A stretch of 7,031 nt of DNA, from NCBI GenBank assembly GCA_027081375.1, contig JALWKR010000061.1, positions 1-7,031 on the forward strand, written 5' to 3'. The stretch is from Persephonella sp. GTDB lineage: Bacteria; Aquificota; Aquificia; Aquificales; Hydrogenothermaceae. The position numbers and the translations under genes were made by a program. How positions within the stretch are numbered: the stretch's first letter is position 1; every line of letters starts with the position of its first letter. The notes under the pieces are model-generated. The model was given only the letters and a program-made list of their open reading frames with translations, did no database searches and was not told where the DNA came from. Positions 1 to 6,036 of the stretch are shown one piece after another.

Positions 1-231
1 ATCCTATATAAACCATTGTTAGTGAGAAAAATAGCAAAAGCTGTTATTCCAAATGAAAAGATAAGATTAAAACTAAGAAAATTTTTAGAAAATATAAATC
101 AAAAACCTTTCAAGCCTCCAAAGTTAGATCCAAATCTAAGAAAACAAATTTTAGAAGAATATTTTATGGAAGATATAGAGGAGCTTAGTAATATTATAGA
201 CAGAGATTTAAAAAATATATGGTACAAATAA
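1..231 (+). CDS. Sulfotransferase family protein, C-terminal part (gene cut by window edge)
   Basis: The frame is open from base 1 to the TAA at 229-231, giving 76 residues and no credible start. A TTG at 16 lies in frame but has no ribosome binding site and sits inside coding sequence, so this is the 3' end of a longer gene. The tail aligns by eye with the end of the next gene: both share a basic helix after an 'IP' pair, then the pattern Y-x-x-DIE-x-L-x-x-x-I-x-x-DL-x-x-W. This is the usual C-terminus of the bacterial PAPS-dependent sulfotransferase family (Sulfotransfer_1 type). The catalytic N-terminal half, with the PAPS-binding loops, lies outside the window, so the assignment rests on paralogy with the neighbour. 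It would transfer sulfate from PAPS to a sugar or other acceptor, probably on an exported glycan. The next gene starts 13 nt downstream, so the two are probably co-transcribed. Confidence -1.
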   Translation: MLYKPLLVRKIAKAVIPNEKIRLKLRKFLENINQKPFKPPKLDPNLRKQILEEYFMEDIEELSNIIDRDLKNIWYK

Positions 232-244
232 AAAGGAGATATAT

Positions 245-1159
245 ATGGAAAAAATATTACCCAATTTTTTTCTAGTTGGTGCTGCTAAAGCGGGAACAAC
301 TTCTATCTACAAGTATATGGAAATGTCTAAAAGTCCTGAAATATTTATTCCTGAAAATAAAGAACCATCTTTTTTTGCACTAGAAGGGAAAAAAATAGAT
401 TTCTATAACTTCCCATATGAACTTAAATTAATTACAAGATATGAAGATTATTTGGATATTTTTAGAGAAAGCGAAAGCTTCAAAATAAGAGGAGATTTTT
501 CAACACCATATCTATATTTTTATAAAGAAACAATAAAGAATATAAAAAAATCTTATAAAAACACTTCAAATTTAAAGTTCTTGATTATTTTAAGAAATCC
601 TATAGATAGAGCTTACTCTCAGTATTACCATTATGTAAGAGATGCTTTAGAAAGTTTATCCTTTGAGGAAGCTATAAAAGCAGAAAAAGATAGGATGAAA
701 AAAAACTATCATTTTGATTATTTTTATATAGATAGAGGTTTTTATTATAAACAGGTAAAAGCATATTTAGATAACTTTGAAAATGTAAAAATACTATTAT
801 TTGAAGATTTAAAGAAAAACCCTTATAAAACTTTAGAAGAAATATTTAACTATTTAGAGTTAGATACAAAATATTTATCCAATATAGACTTCAATAAAAA
901 ATTTAATGTTTCAGGTAAACCTAAAATAAAACTTCTAAGCAAAATCATTTTTTCAAAAAATCCTGTAGCAAAAGCTATTAAAAGTAGCATACCCAAAGAA
1001 ACAAGAGAAAAAATGAAACAATTTATATACAAAGTAAATCTAAACAGGAAGGAAAAAATGAAAGAAGAAACAAGAGAATATTTAAAAAAAGTTTATAGAG
1101 AGGATATAGAAAAACTATCAGAACTTATAAAAAAGGATCTGTCTCATTGGCTTAAATGA
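245..1159 (+). CDS. PAPS-dependent sulfotransferase
   Basis: Cytoplasmic enzyme of 304 residues that would move sulfate from 3'-phosphoadenosine-5'-phosphosulfate to an acceptor hydroxyl or amine. The PAPS 5'-phosphosulfate loop is residues 12-20 (GAAKAGTTS, with Lys15 as the expected catalytic-site lysine). The 3'-phosphate-binding motif is residues 116-129, with Arg117, Arg122 and Ser125 in LRNPIDRAYSQYYH. A conserved RGFYYKQ stretch lies at 164-170 and a LLFEDL strand-helix at 184-189, both typical of the heparan-sulfate-sulfotransferase-like branch. Length is normal for the family. The start is supported by an AAGGAG box (233-238) at proper spacing. It sits 13 nt behind a paralogous sulfotransferase fragment, which suggests a glycan-modification cluster. 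The acceptor cannot be read from the sequence; surface polysaccharide or LPS is an inference. Hand-counted GC of about 17% in two 60-nt stretches (541-600, 841-900) is lower than in the genes that follow, hinting at accessory origin. Confidence -1.
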   Translation: MEKILPNFFLVGAAKAGTTSIYKYMEMSKSPEIFIPENKEPSFFALEGKKIDFYNFPYELKLITRYEDYLDIFRESESFKIRGDFSTPYLYFYKETIKNIKKSYKNTSNLKFLIILRNPIDRAYSQYYHYVRDALESLSFEEAIKAEKDRMKKNYHFDYFYIDRGFYYKQVKAYLDNFENVKILLFEDLKKNPYKTLEEIFNYLELDTKYLSNIDFNKKFNVSGKPKIKLLSKIIFSKNPVAKAIKSSIPKETREKMKQFIYKVNLNRKEKMKEETREYLKKVYREDIEKLSELIKKDLSHWLK

Positions 1160-1174
1160 CTAGTATGTTAAAAT
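1147..1174 (+). promoter_or_regulatory. Candidate sigma-70-type promoter for efp operon
   Basis: TTGGCT (1147-1152) is followed after 16 nt by TAAAAT (1169-1174). That is 4/6 and 5/6 matches to the -35 and -10 consensus, lying about 37 nt before the efp ATG. It overlaps the last codons of the sulfotransferase. No hairpin terminator was found between 1160 and 1200, so readthrough from upstream is also possible. In AT-rich DNA such matches arise by chance, so confidence is low. Confidence -1.
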
Positions 1175-1200
1175 TATTTATTGCATTAAAATCTTTTCTT

Positions 1201-1206
1201 GGAGGT
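1201..1206 (+). promoter_or_regulatory. Shine-Dalgarno site fixing the efp start
   Basis: GGAGGT ends 4 nt before the ATG at 1211. An in-frame TTG at 1199 would place the start codon on top of this site and add four residues absent from usual EF-P N-termini. The ATG at 1211 is therefore the start. Confidence -1.
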
Positions 1207-1210
1207 ATTA

Positions 1211-1783
1211 ATGGGAGTTAAAATCGGTATTAATCAGATTAAAAAAGATATGTTCATTGTTCATGACGGACAGCCTTACAGAGTTTTAGACTATGATCAC
1301 GTAAAACCAGGAAAAGGACAGGCTTTTGTTAGAGTTAAAGCTAAAAATATGAAAACAGGAAACGTTATTGAAATAACATACAAATCTTCAGACTCTATAG
1401 AACTTGCTGACTTTGAACAAAGACAGATGTCTTACTCTTATTACGACGGTGATTCTTACTGGTTTATTGATGCAAATACAGGAGATATGATAGCTGTTCC
1501 AGCTGATCTTATTGAAGACCAAGCTAAGTTTTTAAAAGAAGGAATGGAAGTTTATGTTTTCCTTGATAAGGGACAGCCTATAGGAATAGAGCTTCCAAAA
1601 TCTGCTATATACGAAGTTGTAGAAACAGAACCAGGATTTAAAGGAGATACAGCTACTAACACACTAAAACCTGCAAAGATAGATACAGGAGCAACAGTTC
1701 AAGTTCCTTTATTTATCAACGAAGGAGATAAAATAAAGGTTGATACAAGAACAGGAGCTTATATTGAAAGAGTAAATGAATAA
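1211..1783 (+). CDS. efp: Translation elongation factor P
   Basis: EF-P enters the ribosomal E site and helps form peptide bonds at consecutive prolines. The protein is 190 residues, the normal EF-P length. It has an N-terminal KOW-like domain (about 1-65) followed by two OB-fold domains (about 66-127 and 128-190). The N-domain loop reads KPGKGQAF at residues 32-39. Lys35 is the tip residue equivalent to Lys34 of E. coli EF-P, the site that is lysylated there. A lysine rather than arginine argues against EarP-type rhamnosylation; whether this lysine is modified cannot be seen. The C-terminus keeps the family signature VDTRTGAYIERV (residues 176-187). It leads a tight run with accB 12 nt downstream; efp next to acetyl-CoA carboxylase genes is a recurrent arrangement in bacteria. 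Identification is secure. Confidence -1.
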   Translation: MGVKIGINQIKKDMFIVHDGQPYRVLDYDHVKPGKGQAFVRVKAKNMKTGNVIEITYKSSDSIELADFEQRQMSYSYYDGDSYWFIDANTGDMIAVPADLIEDQAKFLKEGMEVYVFLDKGQPIGIELPKSAIYEVVETEPGFKGDTATNTLKPAKIDTGATVQVPLFINEGDKIKVDTRTGAYIERVNE

Positions 1784-1795
1784 AAGGGGTTTATT

Positions 1796-2257
1796 ATGGA
1801 TAAAAACCTTATTTTTGAGATAATTGACAAAATCAAAGGAACAAAGATAGAAGAAGTTGAGTTTGAAACCCCAGAAGGAAAAATAAAAGTAAAACAGTAT
1901 GTTGGTCCTAAAGAAATTGTGTCAGCTCCTTCTCCTACACCTGTAATAGAAGTAAGGGAAGAAATAAAAGGCTCTCAGGCTAATGTTGAGATAGAAACCT
2001 ATGAAGGAAAAGGGAAATACCACGTTATAAAGTCTCCTTTAGTTGGAACATTTTATAGAGCTCCATCTCCTGGAGCTCCACCATTTGTTGAAGAAGGGGA
2101 TATTGTTTCTAAAGGGCAAGTTTTATGCATAATAGAAGCCTTAAAAGTTATGAATGAAATAGAAAGTGATGTAAATGGTAAAGTGGTTAAAATACTTGTA
2201 GAAAATGGACAGCCTGTAGAATATGGTCAGGAATTATTTTATATAGAACCAACATAA
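1796..2257 (+). CDS. accB: Biotin carboxyl carrier protein of acetyl-CoA carboxylase
   Basis: The protein carries the biotin that shuttles CO2 from biotin carboxylase to carboxyltransferase, in the first committed step of fatty acid synthesis. It has 153 residues, standard for AccB. The N-terminal part (1-35) is a short helical/strand region. A variable Pro/Glu-containing linker (about 40-75) leads to a biotinyl/lipoyl domain (77-152). The domain contains the 'thumb' signature of AccB ([18 protein letters not shown], 80-97) and the biotinylation site EALKVMNE (114-121), with Lys117 as the biotin acceptor. Leu116 and Val118 replace the more common Met residues around that lysine, while Met119-Asn120 are retained. 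Translation probably starts at this ATG from an AAGGGGT box (1784-1790). The partner gene accC, often next in line, is not here; an epimerase gene follows after 12 nt. Confidence -1.
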   Translation: MDKNLIFEIIDKIKGTKIEEVEFETPEGKIKVKQYVGPKEIVSAPSPTPVIEVREEIKGSQANVEIETYEGKGKYHVIKSPLVGTFYRAPSPGAPPFVEEGDIVSKGQVLCIIEALKVMNEIESDVNGKVVKILVENGQPVEYGQELFYIEPT

Positions 2258-2269
2258 AAGAGGTAGAAA

Positions 2270-3229
2270 ATGGTAAAAAAGCAACCTTCTAATATTCTTG
2301 TTACAGGAGGGGCAGGATTTATCGGTGCTAATTTAGCCCTTGCTCTCCAAGAAAAATATCCAGAAAGTAAAATTCTTATACTAGATGATTTCTCAAGTGC
2401 AAATTTTAAAAATTTAAAAAAGTTTAAAGGAGAAGTTCTTTCCTGCGATGTATCAACAGACGAAATATTCTTTAAAACAGATGATTTTCAACCTGATTTA
2501 ATATTCCATCTTGCATCAATAACAGATACTACTGTTACAGACCAAGAACTTATGATGAGAAGAAATGTTGATGGATTTAAAAATATACTTGAGCTTGCTT
2601 ATGATAACGAAGCAACTGTAGTTTACGCTTCTTCTGCTTCTGTTTATGGAAATGTCAAAGAGCATGTACCTCTAAAAGAAGATAGAGAAAAATCTCCTGA
2701 AAACGTTTACGCTTTTTCAAAATACATTATGGACAACATAGCAAGGGATTTTTCTGAAAAAACAGGACTTAAGATAGTGGGAGTGAGATATTTTAATGTT
2801 TATGGTCCAGGAGAAGCTCATAAAGGAAAATTTGCAAGTATGATATACCAGCTTTACCTTCAGATGAAAGCAAATAGAAGGCCTAGAATTTTCAAATGGG
2901 GTGAGCAGAAGAGAGATTTTGTCTATGTAAAAGATGCAGTTGAAGCAACTATTTTAGCAAAAGATGCTCCAAGGTCTACTGTTTACAATATAGGAAGTGG
3001 GGAAGCTCGCTCTTTTAATGAAGTTATATCTCTTCTTAATAAAGCTTTAGGAACAGATTTTGAACCTGAATACTTTGACTGTCCATACGACTTTTATCAG
3101 GAGTATACTCAGGCTGATATGACAAAGATAAAAGAAGAACTTGGATTTGTTCCTAAATACAACCTTGAAAAAGGTATTCAGGAATATGTTGATATATTAG
3201 AAGGAAAGTTAGATTATCCAATAAAGTAG
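2270..3229 (+). CDS. hldD: ADP-L-glycero-D-manno-heptose 6-epimerase (extended SDR)
   Basis: HldD (also RfaD) converts ADP-D-glycero-manno-heptose to the L-glycero form used in the LPS inner core. The 319 residues form an extended short-chain dehydrogenase. The Rossmann motif GGAGFIG spans 13-19. ASSASVYG (120-127) holds the active-site serine. YAFSK (147-151) holds the Tyr147/Lys151 pair. The stretch RYFNVYGPGEAHKG (173-186) matches the HldD branch closely, with Lys185 aligning to the second catalytic lysine of E. coli HldD (Lys178). RDFVYVKD (215-222) and YTQADMT (279-285) also match that branch better than generic UDP-galactose epimerases. Compared with E. coli there is a short N-terminal extension of about eight residues. 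AGAGG (2259-2263) serves as ribosome site. Gaps of 12 and 11 nt to its neighbours imply co-transcription. A UDP-sugar epimerase is the main alternative, less likely because of the HKG and TQAD motifs. Confidence -1.
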   Translation: MVKKQPSNILVTGGAGFIGANLALALQEKYPESKILILDDFSSANFKNLKKFKGEVLSCDVSTDEIFFKTDDFQPDLIFHLASITDTTVTDQELMMRRNVDGFKNILELAYDNEATVVYASSASVYGNVKEHVPLKEDREKSPENVYAFSKYIMDNIARDFSEKTGLKIVGVRYFNVYGPGEAHKGKFASMIYQLYLQMKANRRPRIFKWGEQKRDFVYVKDAVEATILAKDAPRSTVYNIGSGEARSFNEVISLLNKALGTDFEPEYFDCPYDFYQEYTQADMTKIKEELGFVPKYNLEKGIQEYVDILEGKLDYPIK

Positions 3230-3240
3230 AGAGAAAACAG

Positions 3241-4137
3241 ATGAAAATAAAAATAAGTGTTCCTGCTACAACGGCAAATCTCGGAGCAGGGTTTGATACT
3301 TTTGGCCTTGCTCTGAACCTTTTTAATGAATTTATAGTAGAAGAAAGCAGCTCTATAGAAATAGAAACATCTCCTAAGAATGATTTTTTAGAAAATCCTG
3401 AAAATAATCTATTTGTACAGGTTTTAAAAAGAAGCTGTGAATACTTTGGAAATGAGTTTCACGGAGTTAAGCTGTCTCAAAGAAATAATGTTCCTGTTGC
3501 AAGAGGACTTGGAAGCAGTGCTACAGCAATTGTAGCAGCAATAATGGTTAGTGCTTTTGTAAATAAAAAAGAGTTAACAGACAAAGACTTTTTTAATATA
3601 GCTTACGAATTTGAACCTCATCCTGATAACCTCCTTCCTGCATGGAAAGGAGGATTTACTATAGCTTTAAAAGATAAAGAAAATACATTTTATCAAAAGC
3701 TAGATTTTCCTAAAGAAATAAAAGCAGTTGTTGCTATTCCTGACTTTCAGCTCTCAACAGAAGAAGCAAGGAAGGTTTTACCTGAAAAAATCCCTTTGAA
3801 AGATGGAATATTTAACGTTCAAAGAGCATCTTTATTTGTTTCTGCTGTAATAACAAAAAGATTTGACCTATTAAAAGTAGCAATGGATGATAAATTTCAT
3901 CAGCCCTATAGGAAAAAGCTAATACCAGGATTTGATAATGTTATAAAAAATGCTTTAGAAAATGGAGCTTTAGGAGCTTCCCTAAGTGGTGCAGGACCTA
4001 CAATATTAGCTTTGGCTACTGAAAGCTTTGATGATATAGGAAAATCAATGGCAGAAGCTTTTGAAAAAGAAGGAGTGAAAGCTGAGTATAAAGTACTAGA
4101 TATAAACGAAGAAGGAGCAAAAATAGAAGTTATATAA
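3241..4137 (+). CDS. thrB: Homoserine kinase (GHMP family)
   Basis: The enzyme phosphorylates L-homoserine with ATP to O-phospho-homoserine, the step before threonine synthase. It has 298 residues, typical for ThrB. The N-terminal motif VPATTANLGAGFDTFGLAL (7-25) is diagnostic of homoserine kinase within the GHMP superfamily. The ATP-binding loop is P-V-A-R-G-L-G-S-S-A (85-94). EPHPDN (125-130) corresponds to the EGHPDN substrate/metal region, with proline in place of the usual glycine. GASLSGAGPT (245-254) is GHMP motif 3. The start ATG lies 11 nt after the hldD stop with only a weak AGAGAG purine run ahead, so translational coupling to hldD is plausible. It is the last gene of the efp run. 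Its TAA lies inside a palindrome shared with the convergent ligase gene. Identification is confident. Confidence -1.
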   Translation: MKIKISVPATTANLGAGFDTFGLALNLFNEFIVEESSSIEIETSPKNDFLENPENNLFVQVLKRSCEYFGNEFHGVKLSQRNNVPVARGLGSSATAIVAAIMVSAFVNKKELTDKDFFNIAYEFEPHPDNLLPAWKGGFTIALKDKENTFYQKLDFPKEIKAVVAIPDFQLSTEEARKVLPEKIPLKDGIFNVQRASLFVSAVITKRFDLLKVAMDDKFHQPYRKKLIPGFDNVIKNALENGALGASLSGAGPTILALATESFDDIGKSMAEAFEKEGVKAEYKVLDINEEGAKIEVI

Positions 4138-4160
4138 GGTGTAGGAATTCCTACACCTTA
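4135..4160. terminator. Bidirectional terminator: perfect 26-nt palindrome holding both stop codons
   Basis: The left arm TAAGGTGTAGGAA is followed directly by its exact reverse complement, centred between 4147 and 4148. Folded in RNA this gives a stem of about 11 bp with an AAUU tip. Downstream on the plus strand is a T-rich stretch (4161-4178); on the minus strand, TATATAACTTC and a T run follow. The thrB TAA is 4135-4137 and the ligase TAG is 4151-4153 on the other strand, so one element ends both convergent genes. The T tracts are not ideal; termination is inferred. Confidence -1.
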
Positions 4161-5899
4161 ATTTGAATTTGATTTTTGTACATCTCTATTATCTCAGCTT
4201 CGGTAGTCGCATCTTCAGGTTTTTTATCAAATCTGTATCTTCCTGTAAATCTTGGAAATCTAAGACCTAAACCTCTATTCATCTTTATCTTATCCCATGC
4301 ACATGTATGAACAGGACTAAGAGTTAACTCTGCTCCAGCTATCTCTAAAACAAGCCAAGGTTCGTACCATATATCAGCAGTTAAAATAGAGTTAACTCTA
4401 GGGTGTTTATGGTCTATTTCATGAGGTTTTAAAAGTTCTTCTAGTTTATTAAAATCATCTTCAGTAAATCCAGTTCCAACTTTACATACAGTTTTAAACT
4501 GATCTGTTTCAGGGTCATAGCAGGCCATTAAAAGAGAACCAAACTTTCCTGCCCTTTGTCCTTTTCCATAGAAAGCACCAACAACAACAAGGTCAAGGGT
4601 ATCAGCAAGATGGGACTTATAATCCCTTTTATATTTTATCCATAGAAAGCCCCTCTTCCCTGCCTGATATATAGAATCAGGCTTCAAAGACTTACATACG
4701 AGCCCTTCACAACCATTTTCAATAGCTTCTAAAAAGAATGCCTCAAGGTCTTCCACGTTATCAACAATCTTCCTTGTTGCTAAATTTATACGGTCTGTTG
4801 TTTTTACAACCTTTTCAAGAATAGCCCTTCTTTCTGGATAAGGTTTTAATGTAAGGTCTTCTCCTTTCAAATACATTATGTCAAATATAAATCCTGCAAT
4901 TGGATACATCATTATATGAAAACGAGTAACATACTTTACTCTTCTATTCATTAAATCCTGAAAAGGTCTTATAGAACCAGAAGAAGGATCTATTACAACA
5001 GCTTCTAGCTCAAGAATATATTCTTCAGGGGTAGCTTCTTTTAAAAACTCAATAAGGTCAGGAAACTGATTTGTTATATTCTCTAATCTTCGTGAAAATA
5101 AATGAAATTCATCTCCTTTTCTATGAACCTGTATTCTTTCTCCATCATACTTATACTCTGCCCCAGCCTTTCCACCTAATTTCTTTAATATAAAAGAAGG
5201 AATAGCCATTCTCTCTGCAAGCATAGGTCTAATAGGTCTTCCTATCTGTATCTTTATTTTCTTTACTCCCTCTAGTCCTTCCTTAACAAGAATAGAAGCT
5301 ACATATCCTAAATCTGATGTTATGTTGTAAGCTCGCTCTATAATAGCCCTATTTTCTTTGCTTCCAGTAAAGGCTATAGCAAGAGCGTCCATTATTGTGT
5401 TATCACCAATCCCAAGTCTAAGTCTTTCTGTAATTGTTCTTAAAAGATACTTAACTTCTAAGGGAGTAGCTTTTTTTAGAAGAGATATGAACAACTGCAT
5501 TTTCTTTTTAGATGAACCGTATCCTGTGGTTTCAGCTATTTTTCTGAGAGTTTCGTAAACTTCCTCAACAGTTAATTTTCCTTCAGGCTTAAATTTTTTT
5601 TCCTCATACAGAAGTTTTCCTGCATCTCCTAAATCTCCAGTTTCAATAATCTTCTTCTGAATATCATGTTCTGAAACTCCAAGAACCTCAGACAAAGCTT
5701 TAATAGCAGATTTTTCACTAAAGTTGTAATCTAACCCTGTATATTCAGGGGCAATCTTTCCAACAGAAAGATATACAACCTTATCAATAAGATTTTTAGG
5801 AGTACTTTGAAAAAGTTTTACTAAAGCATTTGTCATTTCAATTCTACTTGTTGTTTTTTCTAAAAATTCATAAAATTCTGCTAGTGTTTTATATTCCAT
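4151..5899 (-). CDS. lig: ATP-dependent DNA ligase, archaeal type
   Basis: The enzyme seals nicks in DNA using ATP through an enzyme-AMP intermediate. It has 582 residues, close to archaeal replicative ligases and much longer than minimal bacterial LigD/LigC types. An N-terminal helical DNA-binding domain (about 1-215) includes LLRTITERLRLGIGDNT at 152-168. The adenylation domain has motif I EYKYDGER (248-255, Lys250 as the AMP-accepting lysine), FSRRLENIT (268-276), motif III ELEA (297-300), FDIMYL (339-344), motif IV EGLVCKSL (398-405) and motif V WIKYKRDY (420-427). The OB-fold domain ends in motif VI with RFPRF (547-551) and DKKPEDATT (558-566). Motif III differs from the usual EGE in having Leu298. 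AGGAGAG (5906-5912, minus strand) supports the start. The family is known in Aquificae beside NAD-dependent LigA; transfer from archaea is the usual explanation. It converges on thrB and diverges from the flavoprotein gene. Confidence -1.
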   Translation of the reverse strand: MEYKTLAEFYEFLEKTTSRIEMTNALVKLFQSTPKNLIDKVVYLSVGKIAPEYTGLDYNFSEKSAIKALSEVLGVSEHDIQKKIIETGDLGDAGKLLYEEKKFKPEGKLTVEEVYETLRKIAETTGYGSSKKKMQLFISLLKKATPLEVKYLLRTITERLRLGIGDNTIMDALAIAFTGSKENRAIIERAYNITSDLGYVASILVKEGLEGVKKIKIQIGRPIRPMLAERMAIPSFILKKLGGKAGAEYKYDGERIQVHRKGDEFHLFSRRLENITNQFPDLIEFLKEATPEEYILELEAVVIDPSSGSIRPFQDLMNRRVKYVTRFHIMMYPIAGFIFDIMYLKGEDLTLKPYPERRAILEKVVKTTDRINLATRKIVDNVEDLEAFFLEAIENGCEGLVCKSLKPDSIYQAGKRGFLWIKYKRDYKSHLADTLDLVVVGAFYGKGQRAGKFGSLLMACYDPETDQFKTVCKVGTGFTEDDFNKLEELLKPHEIDHKHPRVNSILTADIWYEPWLVLEIAGAELTLSPVHTCAWDKIKMNRGLGLRFPRFTGRYRFDKKPEDATTEAEIIEMYKNQIQIKV

Positions 5900-5929
5900 T
5901 TTTATCTCTCCTAAACTTTATTTTCCAAG

Positions 5930-5957
5930 ATTAAATATAACGAGAATTCTTTTGCAA
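5930..5957 (-). promoter_or_regulatory. Candidate promoter for the DNA ligase gene
   Basis: On the minus strand TTGCAA (5957-5952) is followed after 16 nt by TTTAAT (5935-5930), 4/6 and 5/6 matches to the -35 and -10 boxes. Transcription would start near 5923, about 25 nt before the ATG, leaving room for the AGGAGAG ribosome site. This is plausible but drawn from very AT-rich sequence. Confidence -1.
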
Positions 5958-6021
5958 AGAAATATACTTATTACAAAAATCATAGATGCTAATATTAGAA
6001 TATACATAAAATTAAATAAAA

Positions 6022-6030
6022 AAAGGAGGT
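6022..6030 (+). promoter_or_regulatory. Strong Shine-Dalgarno site of the flavoprotein gene
   Basis: AAAGGAGGT is a near-perfect anti-16S complement ending 6 nt before the ATG at 6037. It fixes the start and is the strongest ribosome site in the window, suggesting high translation of a small protein. Confidence -1.
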
Positions 6031-6036
6031 ATTAGT

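Larger units (their letters stand above)
5900..6036. other. AT-rich divergent intergenic region
   Basis: This 137-nt spacer separates the ligase gene (minus) from the flavoprotein gene (plus) and should hold both promoters. It contains the minus-strand promoter candidate listed separately, a 10-nt palindrome CTAATATTAG (5989-5998), and several AT-rich -10-like words (TATACT 5963-5968, TAGAAT 5996-6001). None of these has a well-spaced -35 box for the plus-strand gene. No open frame or RNA gene was recognised. Confidence -1.

Noticed and set aside
16..18. TTG as the true start of a 71-residue protein
   Set aside because: The frame stays open to the window edge, there is no ribosome site before it, and the product matches only the C-terminal part of a sulfotransferase.
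850..1032. Minus-strand open frame of 60 codons inside the sulfotransferase gene
   Set aside because: It is fully covered by a well-supported plus-strand gene with PAPS motifs. The hydrophobic translation reflects reverse reading of a Lys/Ile-rich, AT-rich gene, and no ribosome site was seen.
1199..1210. TTG start giving an EF-P four residues longer
   Set aside because: The TTG overlaps the GGAGGT ribosome site, and the ATG at 1211 gives the normal EF-P N-terminus.
2060..2095. AccB Pro-Pro motif as a target linking EF-P to the next gene
   Set aside because: There is a single APP in the conserved thumb loop and no polyproline run; such motifs are common, so no special EF-P dependence can be argued.
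5358..5558. Plus-strand open frame of 66 codons inside the ligase gene
   Set aside because: It lies opposite the ligase DNA-binding domain, has no family resemblance and is best explained as an antisense shadow.
5989..5998. CTAATATTAG palindrome as an operator for the flavoprotein gene
   Set aside because: A 10-nt, mostly A/T palindrome is expected by chance in DNA this AT-rich, and no second copy was seen nearby.
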